Source: an uncultured Clostridia bacterium
GTDB lineage: Bacteria; Bacillota; Clostridia; UBA1381; UMGS1253
Reading direction: 5' to 3'
Assembly: GCA_934457145.1 (NCBI GenBank)
Contig: CAKSHP010000008.1
Location: 1 to 64,000 of the forward strand
Length of the DNA: 64,000 nt
Shown here: one piece after another, positions 7,979-15,890 of the stretch
Position numbering within the stretch: the stretch's first letter is position 1
How the letters are laid out: each line of letters starts with the position of its first letter
The notes under the pieces: generated by a model
The model's database searches: none
The model's input: the letters and a program-made list of their open reading frames with translations, nothing else
Told to the model about the DNA's origin: nothing
Program-made: the position numbers and the translations under genes

Positions 7979-9206
7979 GGCATATAAAAGGCAAGTGGGT
8001 GCGCTTGTGTTTTTGTTGGCATTTGTATATTTTACAAGCTATATTTCAAGAATAAATTTAGGAGCGGTTTTGGTTGAAATTATTTCAAGCGGCTTTGCCG
8101 ACCGCCGCATAGCATCGCTGGCTGTTGTGGCAAGCAGCGTTACATATGGAGCGGGGCAGATCATAAGCGGATACTTGGGTGATAAATGCCGGCCGCAGTC
8201 GGTTATTTTTGTTGGATTTATTATTACGGCAGCAATGAATTTCGGCGTGTTTTTGATAAAAGAAAGCACGCTTCTTATACCGTTCTGGGCAATAAACGGG
8301 TTTGCTCAGGCACTTATGTGGCCGCCGATGATGCGTATTATGACAAAGTTTTTTTCACAAGACGAATTTCAAAGCGCCTGCGTTAAAGTAAGCTACGGCA
8401 GTGCGTCGGGAACAATTGCCGTGTATTTGTTTTCGCCGGTGTTTATAAGCTTGTTTGGATTTAAGTCTGTTTTTGCATTTTGCGGATCTGTCGCACTTGC
8501 GGTTGGACTGATATGGAAAGTGTGGTTTGAAAAACTGCGCCGGAAGGAATGGAAAACAGACGGCGGCAGCGTGGTAAAAATAACGGATAATAAAAATTTG
8601 TCGTCTGCAAACAAGGCCATGAGCATAATTGTGCTTGCTGCGATAATGATAAGCGTTATTTTTCAGGGGGCGCTTCGTGACGGAATAACAACATGGATGC
8701 CGTCTTACATATCGGAAACATTTAATTTGGACGGTGCGGTTTCAATTTTGACCGGCGTTGTTATGCCGATATTTGCAATGTTCAGCTTAAAATTAACGCA
8801 AATAGTTAGCAGCAAAATATTAAAAAACGAACTTGTGTGTTCGGGAGTTGTGTTCTCGCTCACGGTTGTGTGTGCGCTGATACTGGGTGTGTTTTCCGAT
8901 AAAAACATTGCATTGTCGGTGTTTTTATCAGCTGTGTTAATCGGTTGTATGCATGCTGTTAATTTTGTTTTGGTATGTGTTGTGCCGCCGTATTTTGCAA
9001 AGCAGGGAAAAGTTTCTTTGGTTTCGGGAATTATAAATTCATGCACATATGTGGGAAGCGCTGTTTCAACATATGCAATTGCAATATTTTCTGCTGATTA
9101 CGGCTGGAAAAACACGATTATGCTCTGGGCTGCAATTGCGCTTGGCGGAGCGGTTTTGTGTTTTGCTTTTAAAAACGCGTGGAAAAAATATATTAAAGAA
9201 GCGTAA
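7968..9206 (+). CDS. MFS transporter (organophosphate/sugar type)
   Basis: A 412-residue inner-membrane carrier with about 12 predicted membrane segments. The early pattern FTSYISRINLGAVL and the loop-2 GYLGDK signature fit the major facilitator superfamily, closest in style to glycerol-3-phosphate/sugar-phosphate antiporters. The substrate is unknown, though pairing with a DeoR regulator suggests a sugar or sugar phosphate. The start is GTG, preceded by GAGAGGAAA, inside the end of the regulator gene. Confidence 0.85.
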   Translation: MEDKAYKRQVGALVFLLAFVYFTSYISRINLGAVLVEIISSGFADRRIASLAVVASSVTYGAGQIISGYLGDKCRPQSVIFVGFIITAAMNFGVFLIKESTLLIPFWAINGFAQALMWPPMMRIMTKFFSQDEFQSACVKVSYGSASGTIAVYLFSPVFISLFGFKSVFAFCGSVALAVGLIWKVWFEKLRRKEWKTDGGSVVKITDNKNLSSANKAMSIIVLAAIMISVIFQGALRDGITTWMPSYISETFNLDGAVSILTGVVMPIFAMFSLKLTQIVSSKILKNELVCSGVVFSLTVVCALILGVFSDKNIALSVFLSAVLIGCMHAVNFVLVCVVPPYFAKQGKVSLVSGIINSCTYVGSAVSTYAIAIFSADYGWKNTIMLWAAIALGGAVLCFAFKNAWKKYIKEA

Positions 9207-9209
9207 AAA

Positions 9210-9260
9210 AATATCCCCGGAAGCAGATAAACTAAAATGCATCCGGGGATATTCTTTTAT
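9210..9260. terminator. Bidirectional terminator between the transporter and nagB
   Basis: A 12-base perfect stem AATATCCCCGGA/TCCGGGGATATT with A and T runs on both sides, between two convergent genes. Confidence 0.85.
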
Positions 9261-9268
9261 TTTTTTTA

Positions 9269-9973
9269 TTATTTTAAAATAGTTTCATCTATCAGGATAG
9301 TTGAATCAATATGGGTTAAAAGGAGAGTTGAAGGATTATCGGTGCGGACATTGCCCTCAAGAAGCTGCATAACGGCATCTTTTTTTGAAGCGCCTGCCGC
9401 TAAAAGCAAAACCTTTCTTGATTTTAAAATTGTGCCGACGCCCATTGTGATTGCTTTATCCGGCACACTTTCGCCCACAAAGAAACGCGAATTTGCCTCT
9501 TTTGTGTTTTGCGTGAGGTTAACTACGTGTGTACCGCTTGCCAAAGCCGGTGCAGGTTCGTTAAAACCGATATGGCCGTTTGCGCCTATGCCCAGAACCA
9601 TTAAATCAATTCCGCCGTGTGCGGCGATTTTATTATCATATATTTCTCCCGCCTTTTCTAAATCTTCGCAAAATCCGTCGGGAACAAATGTGTTTTCGGG
9701 TTTTAAGTTTACCTTGCTGTAGAGATTTTTGTTCATAAAATAATGATAGCTTTGATCATGGGTCGGTTTAAGACCGACATATTCGTCAAGGTTAAACGTT
9801 GTAACGCCGGAAAAATCAATATTTTCCTTTGCAATGTTTTTATACATTCCGAGCGGCGTGTCGCCTGTTGGAAGTCCGAGCACGCAATTCGGTTTTAAAA
9901 TAACCTGGCTTAAAACTATCTGTGCGGCTTTTTTGGACAAGTCTTCATAATTTTTGCAATAAACTATTCGCAT
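9269..9973 (-). CDS. nagB: Glucosamine-6-phosphate deaminase
   Basis: A 234-residue enzyme converting glucosamine-6-phosphate to fructose-6-phosphate and ammonia. Motifs are GLPTGDTPLGMY, TFNLDEYVGL with the catalytic Asp, GIGANGHIGFNEP and TMGVGTIL. The length matches the short Gram-positive form. It is the last gene of a minus-strand cluster with two epimerases and an oxidoreductase, which suggests amino-sugar (chitin, mucin or sialic acid) catabolism. The spacing to the upstream gene is 21 bases. Confidence 0.95.
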   Translation of the reverse strand: MRIVYCKNYEDLSKKAAQIVLSQVILKPNCVLGLPTGDTPLGMYKNIAKENIDFSGVTTFNLDEYVGLKPTHDQSYHYFMNKNLYSKVNLKPENTFVPDGFCEDLEKAGEIYDNKIAAHGGIDLMVLGIGANGHIGFNEPAPALASGTHVVNLTQNTKEANSRFFVGESVPDKAITMGVGTILKSRKVLLLAAGASKKDAVMQLLEGNVRTDNPSTLLLTHIDSTILIDETILK

Positions 9974-9994
9974 TTTATCATTCTCCTTTGGTAA

Positions 9995-10849
9995 TTAACC
10001 GTCAATTTCAGACAGATATTTTTTTAGGTTGTCTCTGCCTTTTTTTATCATTTCTATGCAGTCGCCTGCGCCTTCAAATTCGATTGACACATATCCGTCA
10101 TAGCCGGCGCGTTTCATTATTTTAAGGCACTGAAAAACGTTTACGTCACCGCCGCCGACATATGTAGGTTCAAGACGGTTTGCGCCGCGCGTCATTATAA
10201 AGTTTTGCGTTTCCGGTTTATCGGGGTGGATAACCATGTCTTTTGCATGAACATGAAAAGCATACGGCGCAACACGTGATACTGCGTGCACGCTGTCCTC
10301 ATCGACACATAAGAAATTGCCGAAGTCAACCAAAAGACCATAGTTTTCGTGGTTTACAGCGTTAAACAAACGCTCAACGCGGTCGCTGTCCTGAGCTATT
10401 AAACCATGATTTTCGCTGCAGGTTTTTATGCCCTGCGTTTTGGCATATTCGCAAAACTTTCTTGTGTGTTTTGCCATGTTCGGAAGCATTAAATCAAAAC
10501 TTCTTACGTTTTTTGCAAATTCAAAACATGTGTCATGACGCAAAAGCGGAGCGCCGAGAGCCTTTGCAATTTCAATCTGACCTTTCAGGCGGTCGAATTC
10601 TTTTTGCCATGAATCTTCGGTTTCGTGATACATTTTAGCGCCGATTGTGTATGCGATAATACTGATGCCGCATTTGTCGGCGTTTTCTTTTATCTTTTTT
10701 GCGGTTTCAATAGGATTGTTTTCGGTTATGTCTATAAATTCAATTCCCTCAAATCCCATTTCTTTTGCCTTTTGTGGCAGAGAGCAGATGTCTAAAAGTC
10801 CTTTGTTAAGATACTGATTAAAGCTGTATGAGCTTACTGAAATTTTCAT
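9995..10849 (-). CDS. Sugar phosphate isomerase/epimerase (xylose-isomerase-like TIM barrel)
   Basis: A 284-residue TIM-barrel protein of the AP-endonuclease-2 superfamily. Visible are GFEGIEFIDI near the N-terminus, CSENHGL and LLVDFGNFL as metal-ligand strands, HVHAKDM and YVSIEFEGAGD at the C-terminus. Such enzymes isomerise or epimerise keto-sugars using a divalent metal. The exact substrate is unknown. It is in an operon with a Gfo/Idh/MocA oxidoreductase 12 bases upstream. Confidence 0.85.
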   Translation of the reverse strand: MKISVSSYSFNQYLNKGLLDICSLPQKAKEMGFEGIEFIDITENNPIETAKKIKENADKCGISIIAYTIGAKMYHETEDSWQKEFDRLKGQIEIAKALGAPLLRHDTCFEFAKNVRSFDLMLPNMAKHTRKFCEYAKTQGIKTCSENHGLIAQDSDRVERLFNAVNHENYGLLVDFGNFLCVDEDSVHAVSRVAPYAFHVHAKDMVIHPDKPETQNFIMTRGANRLEPTYVGGGDVNVFQCLKIMKRAGYDGYVSIEFEGAGDCIEMIKKGRDNLKKYLSEIDG

Positions 10850-10861
10850 TATAAATCCTCC

Positions 10862-11917
10862 CTAATCCAATACAACTTCGTGGCCGGTTCTTGCGCTTTC
10901 GTATGCAGCGTCTAATATACGCATGATTTCAACGCCGTCATGTGCGGGAGCAATGGTTTCGCATTTGCCGCAAACGCAGTCTACAAAGTGGCGGATTTCG
11001 TTATAGAAAAGTCCGTCGAAGGAAAGTGCAGTCTCGGTTTTTAAAGTTGTGTCACACATATAACCGTTTACCTCGCTGAAAAGCTCAAGTTCGGGTGAGA
11101 GCTTTGCGCCGCCTTTGTCGCCGAAAAGTTCGATTGTGCCGGTGTCCTCTTTTATGTTTAATGAAAAGCTTGCTTCAAACGAAAGCGCACAGCCGTTGTC
11201 AAATCTGACCATTACCGACGCTAAATCTTCAACGTCACACACATCGTCCGGAGTTGAAGAGGCTGAAATATAGCGGTCATAGCCTTTTATGTCCGGTCGG
11301 TTAAAAAGTTTTTGAAATGTTACTCCGTAAACCGAAACGGGTTTCGGATTTCCGAAAAGATAGCGAACCAGATCAAGCACATGTACGCCAAGGTCTATAA
11401 GCGGACCGCCGCCGGATTTTGCTTTTTCGCCGAACCAGCCCATCGGATTTCCGTGGCGGCGAAGGTATGTTGCTTTTGCATAGTATAAATCGCCGAAATA
11501 TCCGGAGTTTATAAACTCTTTTAAAATTTTGCAGTCGTTTCCGTGACGGCGCACAAAGCCGATCATAAGAAACTTGCCGGCTTTTTTTGCTTCGTCCTCC
11601 ATAAGCTGAGCCTCAGCGGCATTTAATGCCATGGGCTTTTCGCAAAGCACGTTGCAGCCTGCATGAAGAGCCGCCAAAGTGCATTCGCAGTGTACATAAT
11701 TAGGAACGCATATGCTTACGGCATCTATTTTATTTTCTTCAAACATTTTGTTTTTGTCGGTGTAAAGCTTTTTGATGCCGTGCTTTTCGCCTTTTTCTTT
11801 TAAACGTTTTTCGTTTATATCACACAGCGCAACAACCTCTACATCTTCGCATTTTTTATATGCGGCGATATGTTCTTCAAATATATTTCCGCATCCTATG
11901 AGTGCAACCTTAATCAT
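10862..11917 (-). CDS. Gfo/Idh/MocA-family oxidoreductase
   Basis: A 351-residue NAD(P)-dependent sugar or cyclitol dehydrogenase. The Rossmann motif GCGNIFEEH is at the N-terminus, then the conserved CEKPMALNAAEA with the catalytic-region lysine, and GGPLIDLGVHVLDLVRYLFG. Its position between two epimerases fits a pathway in which a sugar is oxidised and then isomerised. The substrate is not determined. The ATG follows GGAGAG. Confidence 0.9.
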   Translation of the reverse strand: MIKVALIGCGNIFEEHIAAYKKCEDVEVVALCDINEKRLKEKGEKHGIKKLYTDKNKMFEENKIDAVSICVPNYVHCECTLAALHAGCNVLCEKPMALNAAEAQLMEDEAKKAGKFLMIGFVRRHGNDCKILKEFINSGYFGDLYYAKATYLRRHGNPMGWFGEKAKSGGGPLIDLGVHVLDLVRYLFGNPKPVSVYGVTFQKLFNRPDIKGYDRYISASSTPDDVCDVEDLASVMVRFDNGCALSFEASFSLNIKEDTGTIELFGDKGGAKLSPELELFSEVNGYMCDTTLKTETALSFDGLFYNEIRHFVDCVCGKCETIAPAHDGVEIMRILDAAYESARTGHEVVLD

Positions 11918-11931
11918 TTATAATCTCTCCT

Positions 11932-12786
11932 TTAGCCTTTTATAATTGAATTTAAGTAGTCAACTGCAATTTTAATGTCCTTTTTCGGATTTTCGCCGAC
12001 TTCGCGCTCAATTGTTAAATATCCTTTATAACCGATGTCCTCCAAAGCGGCAAGATAAGCTTTAAAATCCACACCGCCTGTTCCGAGCGGAACTTCTTCA
12101 AAGTATTTTACGCCAAAGTATTCCTCCGGAACGGGATGAACGCTTTTATAAATATACTCCGGGTTTGACTCTCTTAATTTAACGCCGTCTTTTGCGTGGG
12201 TATGAACAATATAGTCTTTTAAGTTATACACTGCGCGGACCGGATCGTCGCCCGTTACCATAACGAGGTTTGCCGGATCTAAATTAACGCTCACGCCGCG
12301 GCTGTTTAAAGAGTCTAAAAAGCCTTTAAGCACAGATGAAGTTTCGGGACCTGTTTCAATTGCAAAGTGCGAACCCATTGAATCGGCAAACGAAGCAAGC
12401 TCAAAGCATGCCTGCTGCATTATTTTATAGCGTTCGTGATTTGAGTCGGACGGAACAACGCCTATGTGAGTTGTTACAACGTCGGTTTCAAGCTCTTTTG
12501 CAAGCTCCATAATTCTCTTTGATTTTTCTATAAGTTCGGGATTTTTTTCGCTGTTTCCAAAGCCCATGCCCAAATCGCCGCAAATGGCAGAAAAACAAAG
12601 TCCCGCATCTTTTACCTTTTTTAATATTTCCCTGCGCTTTGACGCGCTTAAGTTTTCCGGCGCAAATTCGCCGCGCGTTGCATACATCTGCAAACCGCTC
12701 ACATTAAGCTCGCGCGCTGATTTTAAAGCCGAGTCGAAATCTTCTCTGAAACTGTCAAGTATAACGCCTATAGGAAAATTATACAT
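11932..12786 (-). CDS. Sugar phosphate isomerase/epimerase (TIM barrel)
   Basis: A 284-residue second member of the xylose-isomerase-like superfamily, only distantly similar to its neighbour at 9995. Motifs are VVTTHIGVV, FAIETGPE, NLDPANLVM, HTHAKDG and YLTIEREVG, carrying the usual metal-binding Glu, Asp, His and Glu. It is first in the operon, driven by the promoter at 12820-12848, with AAGGAGG just before the ATG. Confidence 0.87.
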   Translation of the reverse strand: MYNFPIGVILDSFREDFDSALKSARELNVSGLQMYATRGEFAPENLSASKRREILKKVKDAGLCFSAICGDLGMGFGNSEKNPELIEKSKRIMELAKELETDVVTTHIGVVPSDSNHERYKIMQQACFELASFADSMGSHFAIETGPETSSVLKGFLDSLNSRGVSVNLDPANLVMVTGDDPVRAVYNLKDYIVHTHAKDGVKLRESNPEYIYKSVHPVPEEYFGVKYFEEVPLGTGGVDFKAYLAALEDIGYKGYLTIEREVGENPKKDIKIAVDYLNSIIKG

Positions 12787-12819
12787 AGTTAAAACCTCCT
12801 TAAAATATTAACTACCGAT

Positions 12820-12848
12820 ATTATATAATATACTTTAGAATATGTAAA
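12820..12848 (-). promoter_or_regulatory. Promoter of the epimerase-oxidoreductase-nagB operon
   Basis: Reading the minus strand: TTTACA, a 17-base spacer, TATAAT. The -35 lies four bases from the direct repeats at 12853-12883, the arrangement expected for an AraC-type activator contacting polymerase. Confidence 0.7.
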
Positions 12849-12852
12849 TACC

Positions 12853-12883
12853 CAATGTTGCTATTTTCTAACACAATATTGCT
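12853..12883. promoter_or_regulatory. Candidate AraC operator: two direct repeats
   Basis: CAATGTTGCT at 12853-12862 and CAATATTGCT at 12874-12883 match at 9 of 10 positions and start 21 bases apart, two helical turns. An outer inverted pair ACCCAA/TTGGGT frames them at 12850-12892. AraC-family dimers typically bind such direct repeats. The regulator encoded from 13008 is the obvious candidate; binding is inferred. Confidence 0.6.
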
Positions 12884-12923
12884 CATTTGGGTAACCGTGA
12901 GTAGATAAAAAATACAAAATTCA

Positions 12924-12952
12924 TTGATTTATATAAAAAAATGTGCTAAAAT
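12924..12952 (+). promoter_or_regulatory. Promoter of the divergent AraC gene
   Basis: TTGATT, a 17-base spacer, TAAAAT, 55 bases before the start codon. Confidence 0.6.
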
Positions 12953-13007
12953 TAATCAGGCGGTTACAAAATATTTAAAATCCTTTAAAAAATAAAGGGG
13001 AAGGATT

Positions 13008-13916
13008 ATGGATAAAAAACAGATTGAATTTGCAAACATAGAAAGCAAAAAAACCTTTATACAGCCGGGCGGCTATGAAAAACACAGCTATGCCGATCCG
13101 ACATTTCCGATATTTTTTCACACAGATGTTAAATACGAAACGGCATATGCGCAAAATCCGATGTTTAGCGAAAATTTTATTCCGCACTGGCACGAAAATA
13201 TTGAAATTTTAAGAATAAAGGAAGGCACGGCGCAGGTGTCGCTTGACGGAAAAAACTGTATTTATGAAAAAAACGAAATTGCAATTATTAATTCGGGAGT
13301 GTTTCATAAGGTTGATTCCGTTAGTAAAAAGGTAATCTATGACTGCCTTATAATCGACAGCGATTTTTTAAAGAATAACGGAATTGACATTGAAAACTGT
13401 TCGTTTGAAGAAAAGCTGACAGATAAAACGCTTTTTAAATATATAGATAATCTCAGCGAGTTTTTTTATAAAAGAACAGCTCTTTATAAAACAAAGTGTC
13501 TTGCATGTGTGTCGCTTATAGGAGCCAGAATTTATGAATACCACCGTGTGAGCAGCAATATGCATACAAGCAGAAACGAAGCTGCGTTTTTGATATGCCG
13601 CGGAATTATGAAATATATATATGAAAATTTCGAATCAAAAATCGATATAGACGAAATTGCAAAAACTCTCGGCGTCAGCAAGTTTCATATGTGCCGCTGC
13701 TTTAAAAAATACACGGGTTGCAGCATTGTTGAATTTATTAATATCTACAGAGTTGAGAGGGCAAAAAAGCTTATAGCGTTTCAGAATATGAATGTGTCGG
13801 AGGCTGCTATGCGGTGCGGTTTTTTAAACATGAGTTATTTTACAAGGGTGTTTAAAAAGCATAACTTAATTGCGCCGGGAGAATATAAAAAGCAAATTAA
13901 AGAAAAAAACAAATAA
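13008..13916 (+). CDS. AraC-family transcriptional regulator with cupin sensor
   Basis: A 302-residue regulator. The N-terminal cupin-like ligand domain contains PHWHENIEILRIKEG and SLDGKNCIY. The C-terminal double helix-turn-helix (about 200-295) contains IDIDEIAKTLGVSKFHMCRCFKKY and VSEAAMRCGFLNMSYFTRVFKKH. It is divergent from the sugar operon and likely controls it through the repeats at 12853-12883. It has its own promoter and an AAGGGGAAGG ribosome binding site, and ends at the hairpin 13921-13964. Confidence 0.9.
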   Translation: MDKKQIEFANIESKKTFIQPGGYEKHSYADPTFPIFFHTDVKYETAYAQNPMFSENFIPHWHENIEILRIKEGTAQVSLDGKNCIYEKNEIAIINSGVFHKVDSVSKKVIYDCLIIDSDFLKNNGIDIENCSFEEKLTDKTLFKYIDNLSEFFYKRTALYKTKCLACVSLIGARIYEYHRVSSNMHTSRNEAAFLICRGIMKYIYENFESKIDIDEIAKTLGVSKFHMCRCFKKYTGCSIVEFINIYRVERAKKLIAFQNMNVSEAAMRCGFLNMSYFTRVFKKHNLIAPGEYKKQIKEKNK

Positions 13917-13920
13917 TTTT

Positions 13921-13964
13921 AAAAGCCGTGCATTATTTTATAGATTTTTGTGCACGGTTTTTTA
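13921..13964 (+). terminator. Terminator of the AraC gene
   Basis: Stem AAAAGCCGTGCA/TGCACGGTTTTT (one G-T pair) ending in a T run. Confidence 0.8.
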
Positions 13965-13993
13965 TTGATTTTTTTAAAATACTATATTATACT
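13965..13993 (+). promoter_or_regulatory. Promoter of the FAD oxidoreductase gene
   Basis: TTGATT, a 17-base spacer, TATACT, directly after the preceding terminator and about 40 bases before the start. Confidence 0.65.
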
Positions 13994-14030
13994 ATTGTAA
14001 AAAGCAAAAAACAAGGAAGGTGTTTTAAAA

Positions 14031-15731
14031 ATGATGAAAAAAGAGTATCACGTTGATTTCTGCGTTGTCGGCGGAGGATTGGCGGGCGTTTGTGCGGCGG
14101 TAAGCGCTGCAAGACGCGGAATTAAAGTTGCAATCATGCAGGACAGACCGATGTTCGGCGGAAATGCTTCAAGTGAAATAAGAATGGCATCCGGCGGAGC
14201 ACATGGCGCAGATAACCGCGAAACGGGACTTCATGAGGAATTATGCCTTGAAAACTACTACAGAAACGACAGCCTCAGCTTTACGGTTTGGGACAGCGTG
14301 GTTTACGGTATGGTGCGTTTTGAAAAAAATATTGAAGTTATGCTTTTAAACTGCACCTGTCAAAAGGCGGAATGCGAAAACGGAGTTATAAAGAGCGTTA
14401 CGGGCTGGCAGCTGACAAGCGAAACATATCACACGGTGTATGCAAAATATTTTGCCGACTGCTCGGGAGATTCGATACTTGCGCCGCTCACGGGAGCGGA
14501 GTTTATGCTCGGAAGAGAAGCCAAAAAGGATTTCGGCGAAAGAATACCTCCGGATGTGGCAGACAAAAAAACAATGGGAATGAGCTGTCTGTTTCAGATA
14601 AGAGAAACCGATCACAAGGTTAAATTTATACCGCCGAAGTGGGCATATAAATATGAAACGGATGAAATGCTTAAAGAACGTCCGCACGATACGATTACAA
14701 ACTTCTGGTGGATAGAGCTTGGCGGAGATCAGGACAGTATACACGATACCGAACAAATGCGCGACGAGCTTTTAAAGATTGCCTTCGGCGTTTGGGATCA
14801 TATGAAAAACTACGGCGACCACGGCGTTGACAACTGGGAAATAGACTGGATTGGATTTTTGCCCGGAAAAAGAGAAAGCCGCAGATATGTGGGAGATTAT
14901 ATTGTTACGCAAAATGATGTTGAGGCTGCAGGTCCGTTTGAAGACGTTATTGCTTACGGCGGCTGGTCGATGGACGATCACTTCCCGGAAGGATTTTACT
15001 ATAAAGGCGGTCACCCGACTATTTATCATCCGGCGCCGTCTCCGTGGAAACTGCCGTTCAGATCGGTTTATTCAAAAAATATTGAGAACTTGTTTTTTGC
15101 GGGCAGAAATATAAGCGTGACGCATGCGGCGCTTTCTTCAAGCCGCGTTATGTCGACATGCTCGATATTGGGGCAGGCTGTCGGAACGGCGGCTGCAATT
15201 GCAGTAAACGACAACAAAAAAATCCGTGAAATTGATGTTAAAAAGCTTCAGCAGCACCTTATGGAGGACGACTGTTATCTTCCGGGACTCACAAGAGAGC
15301 TTTCGCCTCTTACAAAGAAAGCCAAAACCGAAACACCGCAGCTTAAAAACGGCCATGACAGAGCGCACGGTGATGAGTATAACGGTTTTTGCGGCAAAAA
15401 AGGCGACAGTGTTTGCTATGAATTTGACGATTTTGAGCATATATCGCAGGTAAGACTGGTGTTTGACTCGAACTTAAACCGTCCGAAGCATAACATGCCC
15501 TGCAATTACCCGCTTTATCAGCCGAACTTCAGAACCCCGAAAACGCTTGTGCGCGCATATGATATTATAGCTGAGACGCCGGAGGGCGAAAAGGTTATAG
15601 CGTCAAACGACAACAACTATCAAAGAGTGCAGAAGCATGACGTTGATGTTTATGCAAAGAAGATAAAGCTTGTTTTAAAAGACGCATACAGCGATGATGG
15701 CTACAGAGTGTTTTCAATGGACTTATTTTAA
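14031..15731 (+). CDS. FAD-dependent oxidoreductase
   Basis: A 566-residue flavoprotein. The N-terminal dinucleotide fold VDFCVVGGGLAGVCAAVSAAR binds FAD, followed by FGGNASSEIRM and the second FAD motif NLFFAGRNISVTHAALSSSRVM near residue 350. The C-terminal roughly 130 residues have a beta-rich pattern, probably a carbohydrate-binding-like or accessory domain. This group (FAD-dependent oxidoreductase, PF12831-like) is often found beside glycan-degradation genes; the substrate is unknown. It has its own promoter and an AAGGAAGG site. It may belong to the AraC-linked sugar locus. Confidence 0.85.
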   Translation: MMKKEYHVDFCVVGGGLAGVCAAVSAARRGIKVAIMQDRPMFGGNASSEIRMASGGAHGADNRETGLHEELCLENYYRNDSLSFTVWDSVVYGMVRFEKNIEVMLLNCTCQKAECENGVIKSVTGWQLTSETYHTVYAKYFADCSGDSILAPLTGAEFMLGREAKKDFGERIPPDVADKKTMGMSCLFQIRETDHKVKFIPPKWAYKYETDEMLKERPHDTITNFWWIELGGDQDSIHDTEQMRDELLKIAFGVWDHMKNYGDHGVDNWEIDWIGFLPGKRESRRYVGDYIVTQNDVEAAGPFEDVIAYGGWSMDDHFPEGFYYKGGHPTIYHPAPSPWKLPFRSVYSKNIENLFFAGRNISVTHAALSSSRVMSTCSILGQAVGTAAAIAVNDNKKIREIDVKKLQQHLMEDDCYLPGLTRELSPLTKKAKTETPQLKNGHDRAHGDEYNGFCGKKGDSVCYEFDDFEHISQVRLVFDSNLNRPKHNMPCNYPLYQPNFRTPKTLVRAYDIIAETPEGEKVIASNDNNYQRVQKHDVDVYAKKIKLVLKDAYSDDGYRVFSMDLF

Positions 15732-15749
15732 TATTTAGCCTGAAAAATA

Positions 15750-15778
15750 TTGACTAATCGGAAAAGATATAGTATTAT
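15750..15778 (+). promoter_or_regulatory. Promoter upstream of murJ
   Basis: TTGACT, a 17-base spacer, TATTAT. Predicted transcription would start near 15785, only about 20 bases before a terminator hairpin. Confidence 0.6.
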
Positions 15779-15806
15779 ATTATCAGGCGGTCTTTAGATG
15801 CAAAAT

Positions 15807-15836
15807 AAAAATACCCGTCGGAAGATGGGTATTTTT
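15807..15836 (+). terminator. Terminator or attenuator in the murJ leader
   Basis: Stem AAAAATACCCGTC/GATGGGTATTTTT (one G-T pair) with a GGAA tetraloop and a T run. It may end the FAD oxidoreductase transcript, or act as an attenuator for the promoter at 15750-15778. Confidence 0.75.
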
Positions 15837-15890
15837 ATTTTATAAATTGCTTAAAATTTAGTTGTATACATTGCGAAACGGAGGGTATAA

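Noticed and set aside
9237..9722. A 161-codon frame antisense to nagB
   Set aside because: NagB on the other strand has every family motif; the antisense frame also reads through a terminator.
12566..12811. An 81-codon plus-strand frame inside the first epimerase gene
   Set aside because: It lies opposite conserved coding sequence and lacks any ribosome binding site.
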